From contig CAYRDY010000053.1 of assembly GCA_964423195.1 (NCBI GenBank), positions 1-15,518 on the forward strand: 15,518 nucleotides of DNA. Reading direction: 5' to 3'. A model generated the notes under the pieces. The model saw only the letters and a list, made by a program, of their open reading frames with translations. It searched no databases and was not told the origin of the DNA. The translations under genes were made by a program, and so were the position numbers. This DNA is from CAKRHR01 sp964423195. Its GTDB lineage: Bacteria > Bacillota > Clostridia > Lachnospirales > Lachnospiraceae. Shown here piece after piece: positions 1-8,003 of this stretch; the first letter of the stretch is position 1; the number at the start of each line of letters is the position of its first letter.

Positions 1-2
1 TC

Positions 3-92
3 TACACATCCAACAGCCATTTGCTGGTGGAGCAGAAAATGTTTAAGGAAAAACTCGAGAAAGCCAGGGCTGCCAGAGGGAGGACGATATGA
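3..92 (+). CDS. C-terminal end of an unidentified upstream protein (partial)
   Basis: An open frame enters from the left edge and ends at the TGA at 90-92. It encodes about 29 residues ending ...KARAARGRTI, a lysine/arginine/glutamate-rich helical tail. The stop overlaps the ATG of the next gene in an ATGA arrangement, which supports it being a real, translationally coupled gene of the same operon. Too little is present to name the family. By context it is likely another glycan-degradation enzyme, but this is inference only. Confidence 0.55.
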   Translation, partial: YTSNSHLLVEQKMFKEKLEKARAARGRTI

Positions 93-1009
93 AAATCACA
101 GATGTCAATATCCGTGACCCCTATATTTTGCTGTATGACGGCAGATATTATCTCTACGGGACGCGCAGCGCGACGGCCTGGGGTCCGGCGGACGGATTTG
201 ACTGCTATGTCAGCGAGGATTTGGAAGCGTGGGAGGGCCCGACGGAGATTTTTCGCCGGCCGGAGGGCTTTTTCGCGGATCAGAATTACTGGGCGCCAGA
301 GTGCATTTATCGTGATGGCGCTTTCTATCTGATCACGACGCTGGGCGCGGGGGATCGCAAAAAAGGGATCTACGCGCTAAAGTCGTCGTCGCCGATGGGA
401 CCGTTTGAGGTCTACAGCGGGCGGCTCACGCCGGAGGACCGGACGTGTATCGACGGCACAGTCTATTTTGAGACGGACGGCACGCCGGTGCTTGTCTATT
501 CCAACTCCTTTGAGGATTCGCCGACGGGTGACATCTGTATGCAACAGCTCTCAAGCGATTTAAAGGACGCCCTCGGCGATCCGCTCAAGCTGTTTGAGGC
601 GGCGCAGGCGCCATGGGCGCGGCCGGTGCCGTTTGCCAAGGATGAATTCGGTCTGGACGGCGACGTCTATTTCACGGACGGCCCGTGCCTGACCCTGATG
701 CCGGACGGGAAGCTCTATATGACATGGTCAAGCTGGAGCGATGGCGGTTACGCGGTCGGTGTGGCCGTGTCCGATGGCGGCCATGTGGCGGGACCGTGGC
801 GGCAGATCGCAGAGCCGCTGTTTCCGGTCAACGGCGGCCATGGCATGGTATTTAGGGATCTGCAGGGAAATTTGAGATTTACGCTGCACTATCCGAACGA
901 CAGATATCGGGAGCGGCCGGTCATCTATGAGCTGGAGGCAGCGGCCGGTACACTGAGACTGAGGGGAAGCAGGGTAGCATTTTCACAATCGCACACAGGA
1001 GGTTCATGA
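89..1009 (+). CDS. Glycoside hydrolase family 43-like protein (arabinosidase/xylosidase type)
   Basis: A 306-residue protein with the five-bladed beta-propeller signatures of GH43. RDPYIL near the N-terminus puts the probable base at Asp10. WAPECIY is at 68-74, and IDGTVYF carries the probable pKa-modulating Asp122. TDGPCL is at 196-201 and GGHGMVF, with His251, at 249-255. GH43 enzymes remove arabinofuranose or xylose side chains, or cut arabinan or xylan. At the position where many members have Glu (EGP), this one has Asp197, so catalysis by the standard acid needs checking. No signal peptide is visible, so it probably acts in the cytoplasm on imported oligosaccharides. Start: GGGAGG at 78-83 lies 5 nt before the ATG, and the ATGA overlap couples it to the gene before. 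The substrate cannot be read from sequence alone. Confidence 0.85.
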   Translation: MKITDVNIRDPYILLYDGRYYLYGTRSATAWGPADGFDCYVSEDLEAWEGPTEIFRRPEGFFADQNYWAPECIYRDGAFYLITTLGAGDRKKGIYALKSSSPMGPFEVYSGRLTPEDRTCIDGTVYFETDGTPVLVYSNSFEDSPTGDICMQQLSSDLKDALGDPLKLFEAAQAPWARPVPFAKDEFGLDGDVYFTDGPCLTLMPDGKLYMTWSSWSDGGYAVGVAVSDGGHVAGPWRQIAEPLFPVNGGHGMVFRDLQGNLRFTLHYPNDRYRERPVIYELEAAAGTLRLRGSRVAFSQSHTGGS

Positions 1010-1848
1010 TGAGGACACAATTTGTAACACCGAGGGAATACGCGGCGGCGCTCTTTGAGATCGCCGCGAAGACGGAAGTGACCGGCAGCGCGAGGCCGGA
1101 GAGATTCAAGAAAGTGATGCGCGAGAATCGGGGCAGCATCCAAATGTTTAGTCCGTATGGGCCGTCGGATGACGGCCTGGAGCGGAAGAATCCACTCATC
1201 GTCGCCCTGGGCGACAGCGTCACAGCCGGCCATTTTGAGTTTGTCGGCAATCCGGAGGAGACATTTGCCAAAGTGGACCGCGGGGAGATCGGTGAGGATG
1301 ATGTCATCGAGATCACCGACGCGAGGGAATGTTATCTGGAAAAGTTCAGGGCGCTGCTGATCGACAAATATGAGCAGACATCCGTGAGCACCGTCAATGC
1401 CGGGATCGCCGGTGATACGATGTACGGCATGAAAGACCGCGTCTACCGCGATGTGGTGCGCTACCAGCCGGATCTGGTGATCATCAACGGTTCGCTAAAC
1501 TGGGCGGCGGAGTGCGGCAGCACCGATGATTACAAGAAAGTGCTGACGGAGGTCGTCAGAATCATCAAGAAAGAGACGAAAGCGGATATCGTGCTTCTGA
1601 CGCCGAACATGGAAATCCCGATGCCGTTTGCCGCCAATCCGAGATCGACGCTGGATGAGCGTGTCGGGGTCATCCGCGAGCTGGCCGAGGCGGAGGGCGT
1701 CTGCCTGGCGGATACCTATAAGGTGTGGAAGGCGTATGAGGCCGCCGGTTATCCGGTCGAAAAGCTGCTGGCCAACGGCACGAACCATCCTTCCGTCACC
1801 GGCCATGAGCTGTACGCGAGCGTGCTGATGCGGCTGATAGAAGAGTAA
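1009..1848 (+). CDS. SGNH/GDSL hydrolase family protein (probable carbohydrate esterase)
   Basis: About 279 residues. Block I is ALGDSVTAGH, with nucleophile Ser70 counted from the ATG at 1009. Block II is NAGIAGDT (Asn130, Gly132, Gly135). The block III region reads INGSLNW instead of the usual GxND. Block V is NHPSVTGHEL, with catalytic His260 but no Asp three residues before it, a variant I recall from carbohydrate-linked SGNH esterases. The likely role is removing acetyl or other acyl groups from sugar residues, analogous to YesT/RhgT beside rhamnogalacturonan genes. No signal peptide is seen, so it is predicted cytoplasmic. Two adjacent ATGs (1006 and 1009) are possible. AGGAGG at 997-1002 sits 3 nt from the first and 6 nt from the second, so 1009 is preferred. 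It overlaps the end of the GH43 gene and is co-transcribed with it. It ends 8 bp from the convergent regulator gene, over a 14-bp palindrome (1848-1861). Confidence 0.85.
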   Translation: MRTQFVTPREYAAALFEIAAKTEVTGSARPERFKKVMRENRGSIQMFSPYGPSDDGLERKNPLIVALGDSVTAGHFEFVGNPEETFAKVDRGEIGEDDVIEITDARECYLEKFRALLIDKYEQTSVSTVNAGIAGDTMYGMKDRVYRDVVRYQPDLVIINGSLNWAAECGSTDDYKKVLTEVVRIIKKETKADIVLLTPNMEIPMPFAANPRSTLDERVGVIRELAEAEGVCLADTYKVWKAYEAAGYPVEKLLANGTNHPSVTGHELYASVLMRLIEE

Positions 1849-1856
1849 CTGATGCA

Positions 1857-2654
1857 TCAGTGTTCTTTCTGATACTGCGACGGCGTGCAGTTAAAATATT
1901 TTTTGAATACGGTTGAAAAATACGGATAATTGCTGTAGCCGATCTGATACGCGATCTCAGTGGCCGGCTTGTCCGTCGAGAGTAAAAGGGCAGAGGCCAG
2001 TTCCATCCGCTCCTTGATGATCCACTGGCTGATACTGATGCCCTTTTCTTTTTTGAAAATGCGGTTTAGATAGATCGGATTGAGATAGACGCTGTTGGCC
2101 ACGTCCGTCACACAGAGATGGCTGTCCCCGATGTGGTCGAGGATGTATTTGACGCATTTTTCGGCAATCTCAGCGGGCGTGTCGTGCGGCGTCTCATTCT
2201 CGCCCTCGGCGATGGATTCGACCTGGTTGGCGAGCCAGTTCTTCCCGTAGAGCTGCAGCCGCTTCTCCTCCTGATGCTGTTCGCGGCGCTGGCGGACTTT
2301 ATCGACCGAGGCGGCGATGTCCTCATATTTGGCCGGCAGGGTAATGTAATCCTGGCAGCCGAGGGAGAGCCCCTCCCTGGCGTACTCAAAATCCGCGTGG
2401 CAGGTGAGCAGGACACAGTCGATGTCATAATTGTTGTCCTGAATCCAGTGGATCAGCGACAGGCCGTTCTCATCCGGCATCTCAATGTCGCAAAGCAAAA
2501 TATCAATCGGATTCGCGGCAATCACGAGTTTGGCCTCCCCGGCGCTGAAAGCGGTCAGCACTTTCGTGATGCCGCAGCTCTCCCAGTCGATCTCCGCGGC
2601 CATGGTGGTCGCCTCTATTGATATATCATTGACAATCAGCAGTGTCATGCCCAT
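1857..2654 (-). CDS. YesN-type response regulator, REC plus AraC-family DNA-binding domain
   Basis: A 265-residue transcription factor. The receiver domain is at about 3-122, with phosphoacceptor Asp56 in LLCDIEMP and switch Thr84. A linker (125-160) leads to two AraC-type helix-turn-helix motifs at about 165-262 (VTDVANSVYLNPIYLNRIFKK, then ATEIAYQIGYSNYPYFSTVFKK). It is the output partner of the kinase encoded just upstream, 16 bp away, and most likely activates the divergent transporter operon and the neighbouring enzymes. The receiver is not canonical: the acidic pair reads Asn9-Asp10 and the usual Lys before Pro (KP) is Leu106. The frame stays open upstream to 2747, but that would overlap the kinase gene. 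A GGAGG at 2663-2667, 8 nt before the ATG at 2654, decides the start. Loss of some switch residues is known in YesN-like regulators, so function is still likely. Confidence 0.9.
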   Translation of the reverse strand: MGMTLLIVNDISIEATTMAAEIDWESCGITKVLTAFSAGEAKLVIAANPIDILLCDIEMPDENGLSLIHWIQDNNYDIDCVLLTCHADFEYAREGLSLGCQDYITLPAKYEDIAASVDKVRQRREQHQEEKRLQLYGKNWLANQVESIAEGENETPHDTPAEIAEKCVKYILDHIGDSHLCVTDVANSVYLNPIYLNRIFKKEKGISISQWIIKERMELASALLLSTDKPATEIAYQIGYSNYPYFSTVFKKYFNCTPSQYQKEH

Positions 2655-2670
2655 CTCTTTTTCCTCCAGA

Positions 2671-4278
2671 CTAACTTTCCTCCAGGTTATAAGGTATCGT
2701 GATGATAAATGTCGTGCCGACGCCGAGTTCCGAGTCACACTCGACATTGGCAGCGTCGCCGTAATAATATTTCAGCCGCCGGATAGAATTTTTGATGCCC
2801 ACATTTTTCCCGTCGTCGATCGTCGTCTCATCGATGTGATTGATCGCGTCAAGCGCCTGCGGATCGATCCCCCTGCCATCGTCGGAGATATAAAAGGTTG
2901 CCACGCCGTTGTCATACTCGCCGGAGAATACGATGTGGATCTGCCTGTCCGGCAGCAGCGCGTGGGAGATGATGTTTTCCATAAAACTGTGGAACAACAG
3001 CGGCGGAACCCGCATCAGATCGAGGATCGGGTCAATCTGGTAGGACACCTCGAAGGAGACGGGGTAGGATATCTTTGAGACGTTCATATATTTTTCCACG
3101 AGGTCGCGCTCCTTGGAAAACAGCTGCAGTTCGCTGCCGCTCCGGAAGAGATAGCGGAAATAGTCCGAGAGGAACAGCACCATCTCCGTGGCGTGTTCCT
3201 TCTGATTTCTCTGGATCAGCGTGAAGAGGACGTTGAACGAGTTGAGCAGGAAATGCGGCCGGATCTGCAGCTGCAAAAAGTCGATCTGCAGCTGTTTATT
3301 TTGCAGTTCCTTGCGGATGACCTCCTGGTGAAGCGTCTGCAGGGATGAGGCCATCGCGTTGAAACTCTGATAGGCCGAGTCAAACTCCAAAGAATTTCCT
3401 TTCAGAGTGATCCTGTAGTCCTCGTTGCCCTCCTTCAGCTGGGTATGCGCGTCGTTCAGCTGCCTGAGCGGCGTGCCGACATAATGTTTTAATATCCGAT
3501 ACAGTATCGGAATCAGTGCCAGATAAATGATAAAGAATAATATCAGGGCGTACTGCAGGAAGCTGATGCTGCTGCCCAGTTCCATCGCGGAAATGCCGGC
3601 CGTCAGGTAGACATCCGGCGCGGCTTCTGCGCTGAAATAGAGCAAAGAGGCGGTCGACTTCGGTTTCTGATCGCTGAACGCGTAACTCAGGCCGCTAAAG
3701 CCGTTGATGCGGTTGATCTGAGAGAGAAATGACGTCAGATCGATCGCGGCGCCGTAATAAATATGAAGCTGTGAATCGTACAGGACGCGGATCAGCTCCG
3801 ATTTATCTTCCGAAAAGAACCAGCTGGAATGGTACTGACCATAGTTTTCCATATAGACATAATGCGGCCTGGTATTGGCGGATGTGCCGCTCGTGGGCAC
3901 CTGCAGGTAGTCATCTCTCTCCGTGTTATAGATGAATATGATGTCCGCGATATTGGAGGTCCTCACCTGATTTGAGAGTGCCGTGAAGAGCCTGTAACGG
4001 GTGAGCGCATACTCGGAATCATTTTTGCTCAGCGAGAGATTGAAGAGATCCGTATCGTTGGCGAGGTCATAGAGCGAGACATTCGTGTTGTCTATCTTCG
4101 TCTCAAGCAGCGTCGCATAGGAGTCCAGCGTGTATGAGATCGTCGCCTCGGCATTCTCTTTTGAGTTGTGGTAGGAGATGAGCGCCGTGGCAATGCCGAT
4201 AATATTGAAGGGAATGATCAATATGAGCAGCAGGACGGCGAGCCTTGCCATGAGCGAATTTTTGATCCTCTTTTTCAT
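2671..4278 (-). CDS. YesM-type sensor histidine kinase (His_kinase / HATPase_c, two-TM)
   Basis: A 535-residue membrane kinase of the LytS/YesM class. Transmembrane helix 1 is at about 11-34 and an extracytoplasmic sensor domain at about 35-238 (dCache-like in length). Helix 2 is at about 240-262, a HAMP-like stretch at 264-315 and a coiled linker at 315-335. The His_kinase motif QLQIRPHFLLNSFN carries the phosphorylated His342. The ATP-binding domain has an N-box with Glu434-Asn435, a G1 box DDGRGID (466-472) and GVGTTF near the end (519-524). It probably senses a sugar or the loaded binding protein and phosphorylates the AraC-type regulator 16 bp downstream. The frame is open to an ATG at 4347 with no ribosome site. 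I prefer 4278, which gives a short MKKR leader before helix 1 and has GGGG at 4286-4289. Another ATG lies at 4299. The gene is divergent from the transporter operon. Confidence 0.9.
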   Translation of the reverse strand: MKKRIKNSLMARLAVLLLILIIPFNIIGIATALISYHNSKENAEATISYTLDSYATLLETKIDNTNVSLYDLANDTDLFNLSLSKNDSEYALTRYRLFTALSNQVRTSNIADIIFIYNTERDDYLQVPTSGTSANTRPHYVYMENYGQYHSSWFFSEDKSELIRVLYDSQLHIYYGAAIDLTSFLSQINRINGFSGLSYAFSDQKPKSTASLLYFSAEAAPDVYLTAGISAMELGSSISFLQYALILFFIIYLALIPILYRILKHYVGTPLRQLNDAHTQLKEGNEDYRITLKGNSLEFDSAYQSFNAMASSLQTLHQEVIRKELQNKQLQIDFLQLQIRPHFLLNSFNVLFTLIQRNQKEHATEMVLFLSDYFRYLFRSGSELQLFSKERDLVEKYMNVSKISYPVSFEVSYQIDPILDLMRVPPLLFHSFMENIISHALLPDRQIHIVFSGEYDNGVATFYISDDGRGIDPQALDAINHIDETTIDDGKNVGIKNSIRRLKYYYGDAANVECDSELGVGTTFIITIPYNLEES

Positions 4279-4323
4279 GATAAATCCCCATTTTGCCATC
4301 TTTCGGCCAGCAATACCAAGAGT

Positions 4324-4378
4324 AAAATATTTTTTTAACAATTTCATCTGTGAAAATATTTTTTTAACAATTTCATCT
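4324..4378. repeat. 26-bp perfect tandem duplication upstream of the kinase gene
   Basis: Two identical 26-bp copies, at 4324-4349 and 4353-4378, are separated by 3 bp (period 29). The core is a run of seven Ts followed by AACAATTTCATCT. On the minus strand each copy contains an ATG followed by codons for KLLKKYF. Only the proximal copy is in frame with the kinase; the distal one stops after ten codons. This may be a recent duplication, or a doubled operator in the divergent control region. Confidence 0.8.
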
Positions 4379-4399
4379 TATCATACCTTGACAAAATAT

Positions 4400-4451
4400 A
4401 AAAGTTTTAAAATTTCAAAAGTTTAAAATTTGAAAGTTTGAAGTTTGAAAT
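4400..4451. promoter_or_regulatory. AT-rich operator-like repeat cluster between kinase and transporter genes
   Basis: This stretch is nearly free of G+C pairs and sits in an otherwise GC-rich window. It holds repeated short words. TTTCAAA (4413-4419) and TTTGAAA (4429-4435) form a dyad with a 9-bp centre, and further copies of TTTGAAR lie at 4437-4443 and 4444-4450. AAAGTTT recurs at 4401, 4418 and 4433. It lies immediately upstream of the only good -10 box for the transporter operon, where an AraC-type activator would be expected to bind. Assignment to the neighbouring response regulator is inference. Confidence 0.4.
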
Positions 4452-4478
4452 CTTAATGTTAAAAAATGCACGATTGTT

Positions 4479-4484
4479 TATAAT
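4479..4484 (+). promoter_or_regulatory. Probable -10 box (TATAAT) of the transporter operon
   Basis: A perfect TATAAT lies 38 bp before the ATG of the binding-protein gene. No good -35 hexamer is found 16-18 bp upstream; the best is TGTTAA at 4457-4462. That pattern is expected of an activator-dependent promoter and fits control by the AraC-type response regulator encoded next door. Confidence 0.45.
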
Positions 4485-4522
4485 AAAAGTATCCAAATTA
4501 AACAAAAAAAGGAGCGATTATT

Positions 4523-6137
4523 ATGAAAAAAAGGACAATCTCACTCTTGTTGGCGGCAGTCATGGTTCTGTGTCTGGCAGCCTGCGGCGGAGGCGGCGAT
4601 AATGCCGGCGGCAACGCACCAGAGGGACAGACGAGCGCGGCCGGCGGGGAGAACAGCGGTGACGGCGGAAACGCGGCTGATGGGGAAACTTTCAATCTGA
4701 AGATGCAGCTCGCGACATTCGGACAGGAGTTTCCGGGGCTCGCGGATGTCGAATCGGCGATCAACGCCATCACCGAGCCGGAGATCGGCGTCACAGTGAC
4801 CCTTGAGCCGGTGGCGGCCTGGGATCTGCCATCCACATCATCGCTGGCGATCACCTCCAATGAGGAGATCGACCTGATGTGCATTCTCCCGATGTCCAGC
4901 AATATGGACTCGATCACAAATTATTCGAGCAAAAATATGCTGACACCGCTGAATGATCTCTATGAGCAGTACGGCGCGGACATCAGCGCATGCNNNNNNN
5001 NNNAGCGCATGCTTAGGCGACCTGATCAATATCGGCTATGTGGGCGATACGCTCTACGCGGTACCTGCCAACTACTACGCGGGCCACGGCTGTTCATTTG
5101 TGGCGCTGACCTCGGAGCTTGAGGCGCTGGGGTATTCCTTTGATGAGGATCAGATTTACACGCTGGACGAAATCGAGGAAGTGATGGCGGCATACAAGGA
5201 GGCCAAGGGCGACGGCTATTATTCGATTGCGGGCTATGCCGACGGAGATATCGCCAGCATTCTCTGCCCGACCGATGATCTCGGCGACCCGGCGGTCGGC
5301 TCCCTGATGAACGGCGGCCTTGAGGATACGACGGTTGTCAACAGATTTGCCACGGATGAATATAGAGAGACTTATGACAAGATCCGTGAGTGGTACAATG
5401 CCGGCTATATCAACCCGGATGTCATCTCAATCACGGATACCTGGGTGACACTTTTGCAGACCGGCCAGTATCTGGGCTCGTTTGTCGGCACCAACGGTTC
5501 CGGCCTGGACGGCATTCTGGTCAATGAGCAGTCACTTGGACAGGATCTGACGGTGATCCGTTTCACAGAAGACTACGCGACATCCACGATCGCATCCTAC
5601 GGGCTCTGGGGAATTCCGGTGACCTGCGCGAATCCTGAGAAGACCATGCAGTTCTTGAATATCCTCTATCAGGATCGTGAACTCTCAGACAGTGTCGCGG
5701 CGCTCTTATCCGCGGGCATTGAGGGACAGACTTACCAGGTGGTCGAGACGCTCGACGACGGCCGTGTCATCATCGATTACGCGGAGGGTGTTGACCGTTC
5801 AACCGCGCCTTATGCCGGCCAAGTGCCGATCTACGGCGATGAGCTGAGGACACCAAAATATACGCCGATCGACGCTGAGATGTTTGACCAGATCGCCAAT
5901 TACAACAGCACGCTGAAATATTCCAAGGCTTTCGGTTATTCCTTTGACTCATCTGCTTTTGTGAATCAGATTTCCGCGATCAACAATGTGCTGCAGACAT
6001 ACCGCGCTCAGCTCGCGTGGGGAACCGTGGATGTCGACACCGTGCTTCCGCAGTTCATCTCCGAACTTGAGGCGGCCGGCATCAATGACGTGATCGCGGC
6101 CAACCAGGAACAGCTGGACGCGTGGCTGGCGAAATAG
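4523..6137 (+). CDS. ABC sugar transporter extracellular binding lipoprotein (LplA/YtcQ-like), interrupted by an assembly gap
   Basis: A lipoprotein signal peptide (MKKRTISLLLAAV...) ends in the lipobox LAAC with lipidated Cys21. A Gly/Asn/Ala-rich linker (22-54) and a family 1-type solute-binding domain follow. A run of 10 Ns (4994-5003) breaks the reading frame. It is flanked on both sides by the same 9 bases, AGCGCATGC (4985-4993 and 5004-5012). Removing the Ns and one copy of the 9-mer (19 nt) joins the two frames exactly and gives an intact 531-residue protein, the normal size of LplA/YtcQ-type proteins. The apparent frameshift is therefore very probably artificial. It binds oligosaccharides outside the membrane and delivers them to the two permeases that follow. 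A GGAG-type ribosome site lies 9 nt before the start, in AAAAAGGAGCG. It heads the operon with a gap of only 24 bp to the first permease gene. Confidence 0.9.
4994..5003. other. Assembly gap (10 N) flanked by identical 9-mers
   Basis: Ten Ns replace sequence inside the binding-protein gene. The identical 9-mer on each side is the pattern left when two overlapping contig ends are scaffolded without being merged. Collapsing the overlap restores the reading frame, so probably no bases are missing. Confidence 0.95.
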
Positions 6138-6161
6138 ACAGTCTAAAGGGGGCGTGCTCGG

Positions 6162-7082
6162 ATGACGGGTAAGAAAAAGAAAAAAAAGCTGTCGACATTT
6201 CTGCCGTTTTATTTGATGGCGCTGCCTGGGGTCATCTATCTCATCTGCAACAATTTCATGCCGCTCTACGGAATGCTGCTGGCATTCAAGCGGCTGGATG
6301 TCCGGAAGGGCATCTGGGGCAGTGACTGGGCAGGTTTTGATAATTTTAAGTTTTTGTTCAGCTCCAACACGGCGTTCACGATTATCCGGAACACCATATG
6401 CTATAATCTGGCGTTCATTATCCTGGGAACGATCATCGCCGTCGCGCTGGCGATATTGCTGAACGAGATCAGGCGCAAGGGACTCGGCAAATTTTATCAG
6501 AGTATGCTCCTGATCCCTTATCTGATCAGCTGGGTGCTGGCGAGTTATCTGGCGTACGCATTTCTGGCTCAGGACGTCGGCCTGATCAACAGTGTGCTCA
6601 ATTTCTTCGGCAAGCCGGACATCGCCTGGTATTCGACAAAAGCCTACTGGCCGTTCATTCTCTTCTTCGTGTACATCTGGAAGAATGTCGGCTACATGCT
6701 GATCATCTATTACTCAAGTATCGTCAGCATCAGCTCGGATTACTATGAGGCGGCCACCATTGACGGCGCCACGAAATGGCAGCAGATCAGGTATATCACG
6801 ATCCCGCTGATCAAATCAACGGTTGTGACCATGACGATCCTCAACCTTGGACGTATCGCCAACTCCGACTTTGGGCTGTTCTACCAGATTCCGAGAAATT
6901 CGGGCGCGCTGTACGACGTGACGCAGACCATCGACGTCTATGTGTACAATGCCCTGATGAATAACAATGATTTCTCGATGTCAGCGGCGGCTTCTGTGTT
7001 CCAGTCGGTGGTCGGGTTCGTCTTTATCCTGGTGGCCAACGCGGTTGTCAGGCGTTACAGTAAAGAGGACGCGCTGTTCTAG
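6162..7082 (+). CDS. ABC sugar transporter permease, LplB/YteP-like
   Basis: A 306-residue integral membrane protein of the binding-protein-dependent permease family. A cytoplasmic poly-lysine N-terminus (residues 4-9, from an A-rich codon run) leads into about six hydrophobic helices: roughly 13-32, 80-101, 113-136, 162-186, 216-236 and 275-297. The EAA loop that docks the ATPase is EAATIDGATKWQQIRYITIP at 196-215. It forms the translocation pore with the second permease. AAAGGGGG at 6145-6152 serves as the ribosome site. Length and motifs match LplB/YteP permeases of oligosaccharide importers. No ATPase gene is nearby, so the complex probably uses a shared MsmX-type ATPase encoded elsewhere. 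Confidence 0.93.
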   Translation: MTGKKKKKKLSTFLPFYLMALPGVIYLICNNFMPLYGMLLAFKRLDVRKGIWGSDWAGFDNFKFLFSSNTAFTIIRNTICYNLAFIILGTIIAVALAILLNEIRRKGLGKFYQSMLLIPYLISWVLASYLAYAFLAQDVGLINSVLNFFGKPDIAWYSTKAYWPFILFFVYIWKNVGYMLIIYYSSIVSISSDYYEAATIDGATKWQQIRYITIPLIKSTVVTMTILNLGRIANSDFGLFYQIPRNSGALYDVTQTIDVYVYNALMNNNDFSMSAAASVFQSVVGFVFILVANAVVRRYSKEDALF

Positions 7083-7099
7083 CGGGGAGGAGAGGTAGA

Positions 7100-7993
7100 A
7101 TGAAAAGCAGAGACAGTTTAAAATGGCAGATCATTTCCAATGTGGTTTTGATGTTTTTCACACTGTGCGCGCTGATACCGTTTGTCCTGCTGGTCGCGGC
7201 GTCTTTCAGCGATGAGACCTCGGTCATGACCATGGGCTATTCGCTCATCCCGCACAAGTTCAGCATGGATGCCTATGCATACATCGCGACGCGCTGGGCG
7301 GATATCGGCAGGAGTTATCTCATGACGATTATCGTGACGCTGGTCGGCACGGGGCTTAGCATGATCATCACCGGCATGTTTGCCTACACGCTATCGATGA
7401 ATTTTATCCCTGGCGTCAAGGTACTCAATTTTTTGTGCATCTTTACGATGCTCTTCTCCGGCGGCGTGGTCGGCAGCTATTATATCTGGAGCAATGTGTT
7501 TCACATCCGCGATACGATTTTCGCGCTGATCTTCCCGAATCTGCTGCTGAACGCGTTTAATATCATTCTGGTCAAGAATTATTACATCAACAGCATTCCT
7601 TCGGCGCTGCGCGAATCGGCACGGATCGACGGCTGCAGTGAATTCAAGATTTTCTGGAAGATCGTGATGCCGCTCTCGATCCCGATCAACGCCACGATCG
7701 GCCTGATGACAGGCCTGGCCTACTGGAACGACTGGACAAACGGCCTCTATTATCTGACGGAGAGAGGCGGGAGCCAGTACTATACCATCCAGCTGATGCT
7801 CAACCGTATCAGTGAGAATATCACCTGGCTCTCAAGCGCGGCACAGGGCGCCGGTGTCTCCACCGGGAGCGTCCCGACGACGACCTCGCGTATGGCCATC
7901 GGCGTGCTGGGGCTCCTTCCGATATTGATCGTCTATCCGTTCCTGCAGAAATACTTTGTCAAGGGAATCACTGTGGGAGCCGTGAAAGAATAA
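7100..7993 (+). CDS. ABC sugar transporter permease, LplC/YtcP-like
   Basis: A 297-residue partner permease. It has a cytoplasmic start, a first helix at about 12-35 followed by the ASFSDE motif, and further helices near 73-98, 108-128, 137-158, 192-210 and 265-285. The EAA loop is ESARIDGCSEFKIFWKIVMP at 172-191, and the C-terminus GITVGAVKE is typical of LplC/YtcP/CUT1 permeases. It begins 17 bp after the first permease, with a strong GGGAGGAGAGG ribosome site, so the two are co-translated. Together with the lipoprotein they form one importer for oligosaccharides released from the target glycan. Confidence 0.93.
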   Translation: MKSRDSLKWQIISNVVLMFFTLCALIPFVLLVAASFSDETSVMTMGYSLIPHKFSMDAYAYIATRWADIGRSYLMTIIVTLVGTGLSMIITGMFAYTLSMNFIPGVKVLNFLCIFTMLFSGGVVGSYYIWSNVFHIRDTIFALIFPNLLLNAFNIILVKNYYINSIPSALRESARIDGCSEFKIFWKIVMPLSIPINATIGLMTGLAYWNDWTNGLYYLTERGGSQYYTIQLMLNRISENITWLSSAAQGAGVSTGSVPTTTSRMAIGVLGLLPILIVYPFLQKYFVKGITVGAVKE

Positions 7994-8003
7994 AAATTTG
8001 CGG

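Noticed and set aside
1848..1861. ACTGATGCATCAGT palindrome as a bidirectional terminator between convergent genes
   Set aside because: The stem would be only 5 bp with a 4-base loop and no proper T-run. It may be an accidental palindrome, although its position between convergent stops is suggestive.
2485..3078. Plus-strand open frame (197 codons) across the kinase/regulator junction
   Set aside because: It is antisense to both two-component genes, has no ribosome site and no recognisable motif, and spans the end of one real gene and the start of another.
4388..4402. TTGACA with TATAAA as a promoter
   Set aside because: The two hexamers are only 3 bp apart, and no acceptable -10 is found 16-18 bp after the TTGACA.
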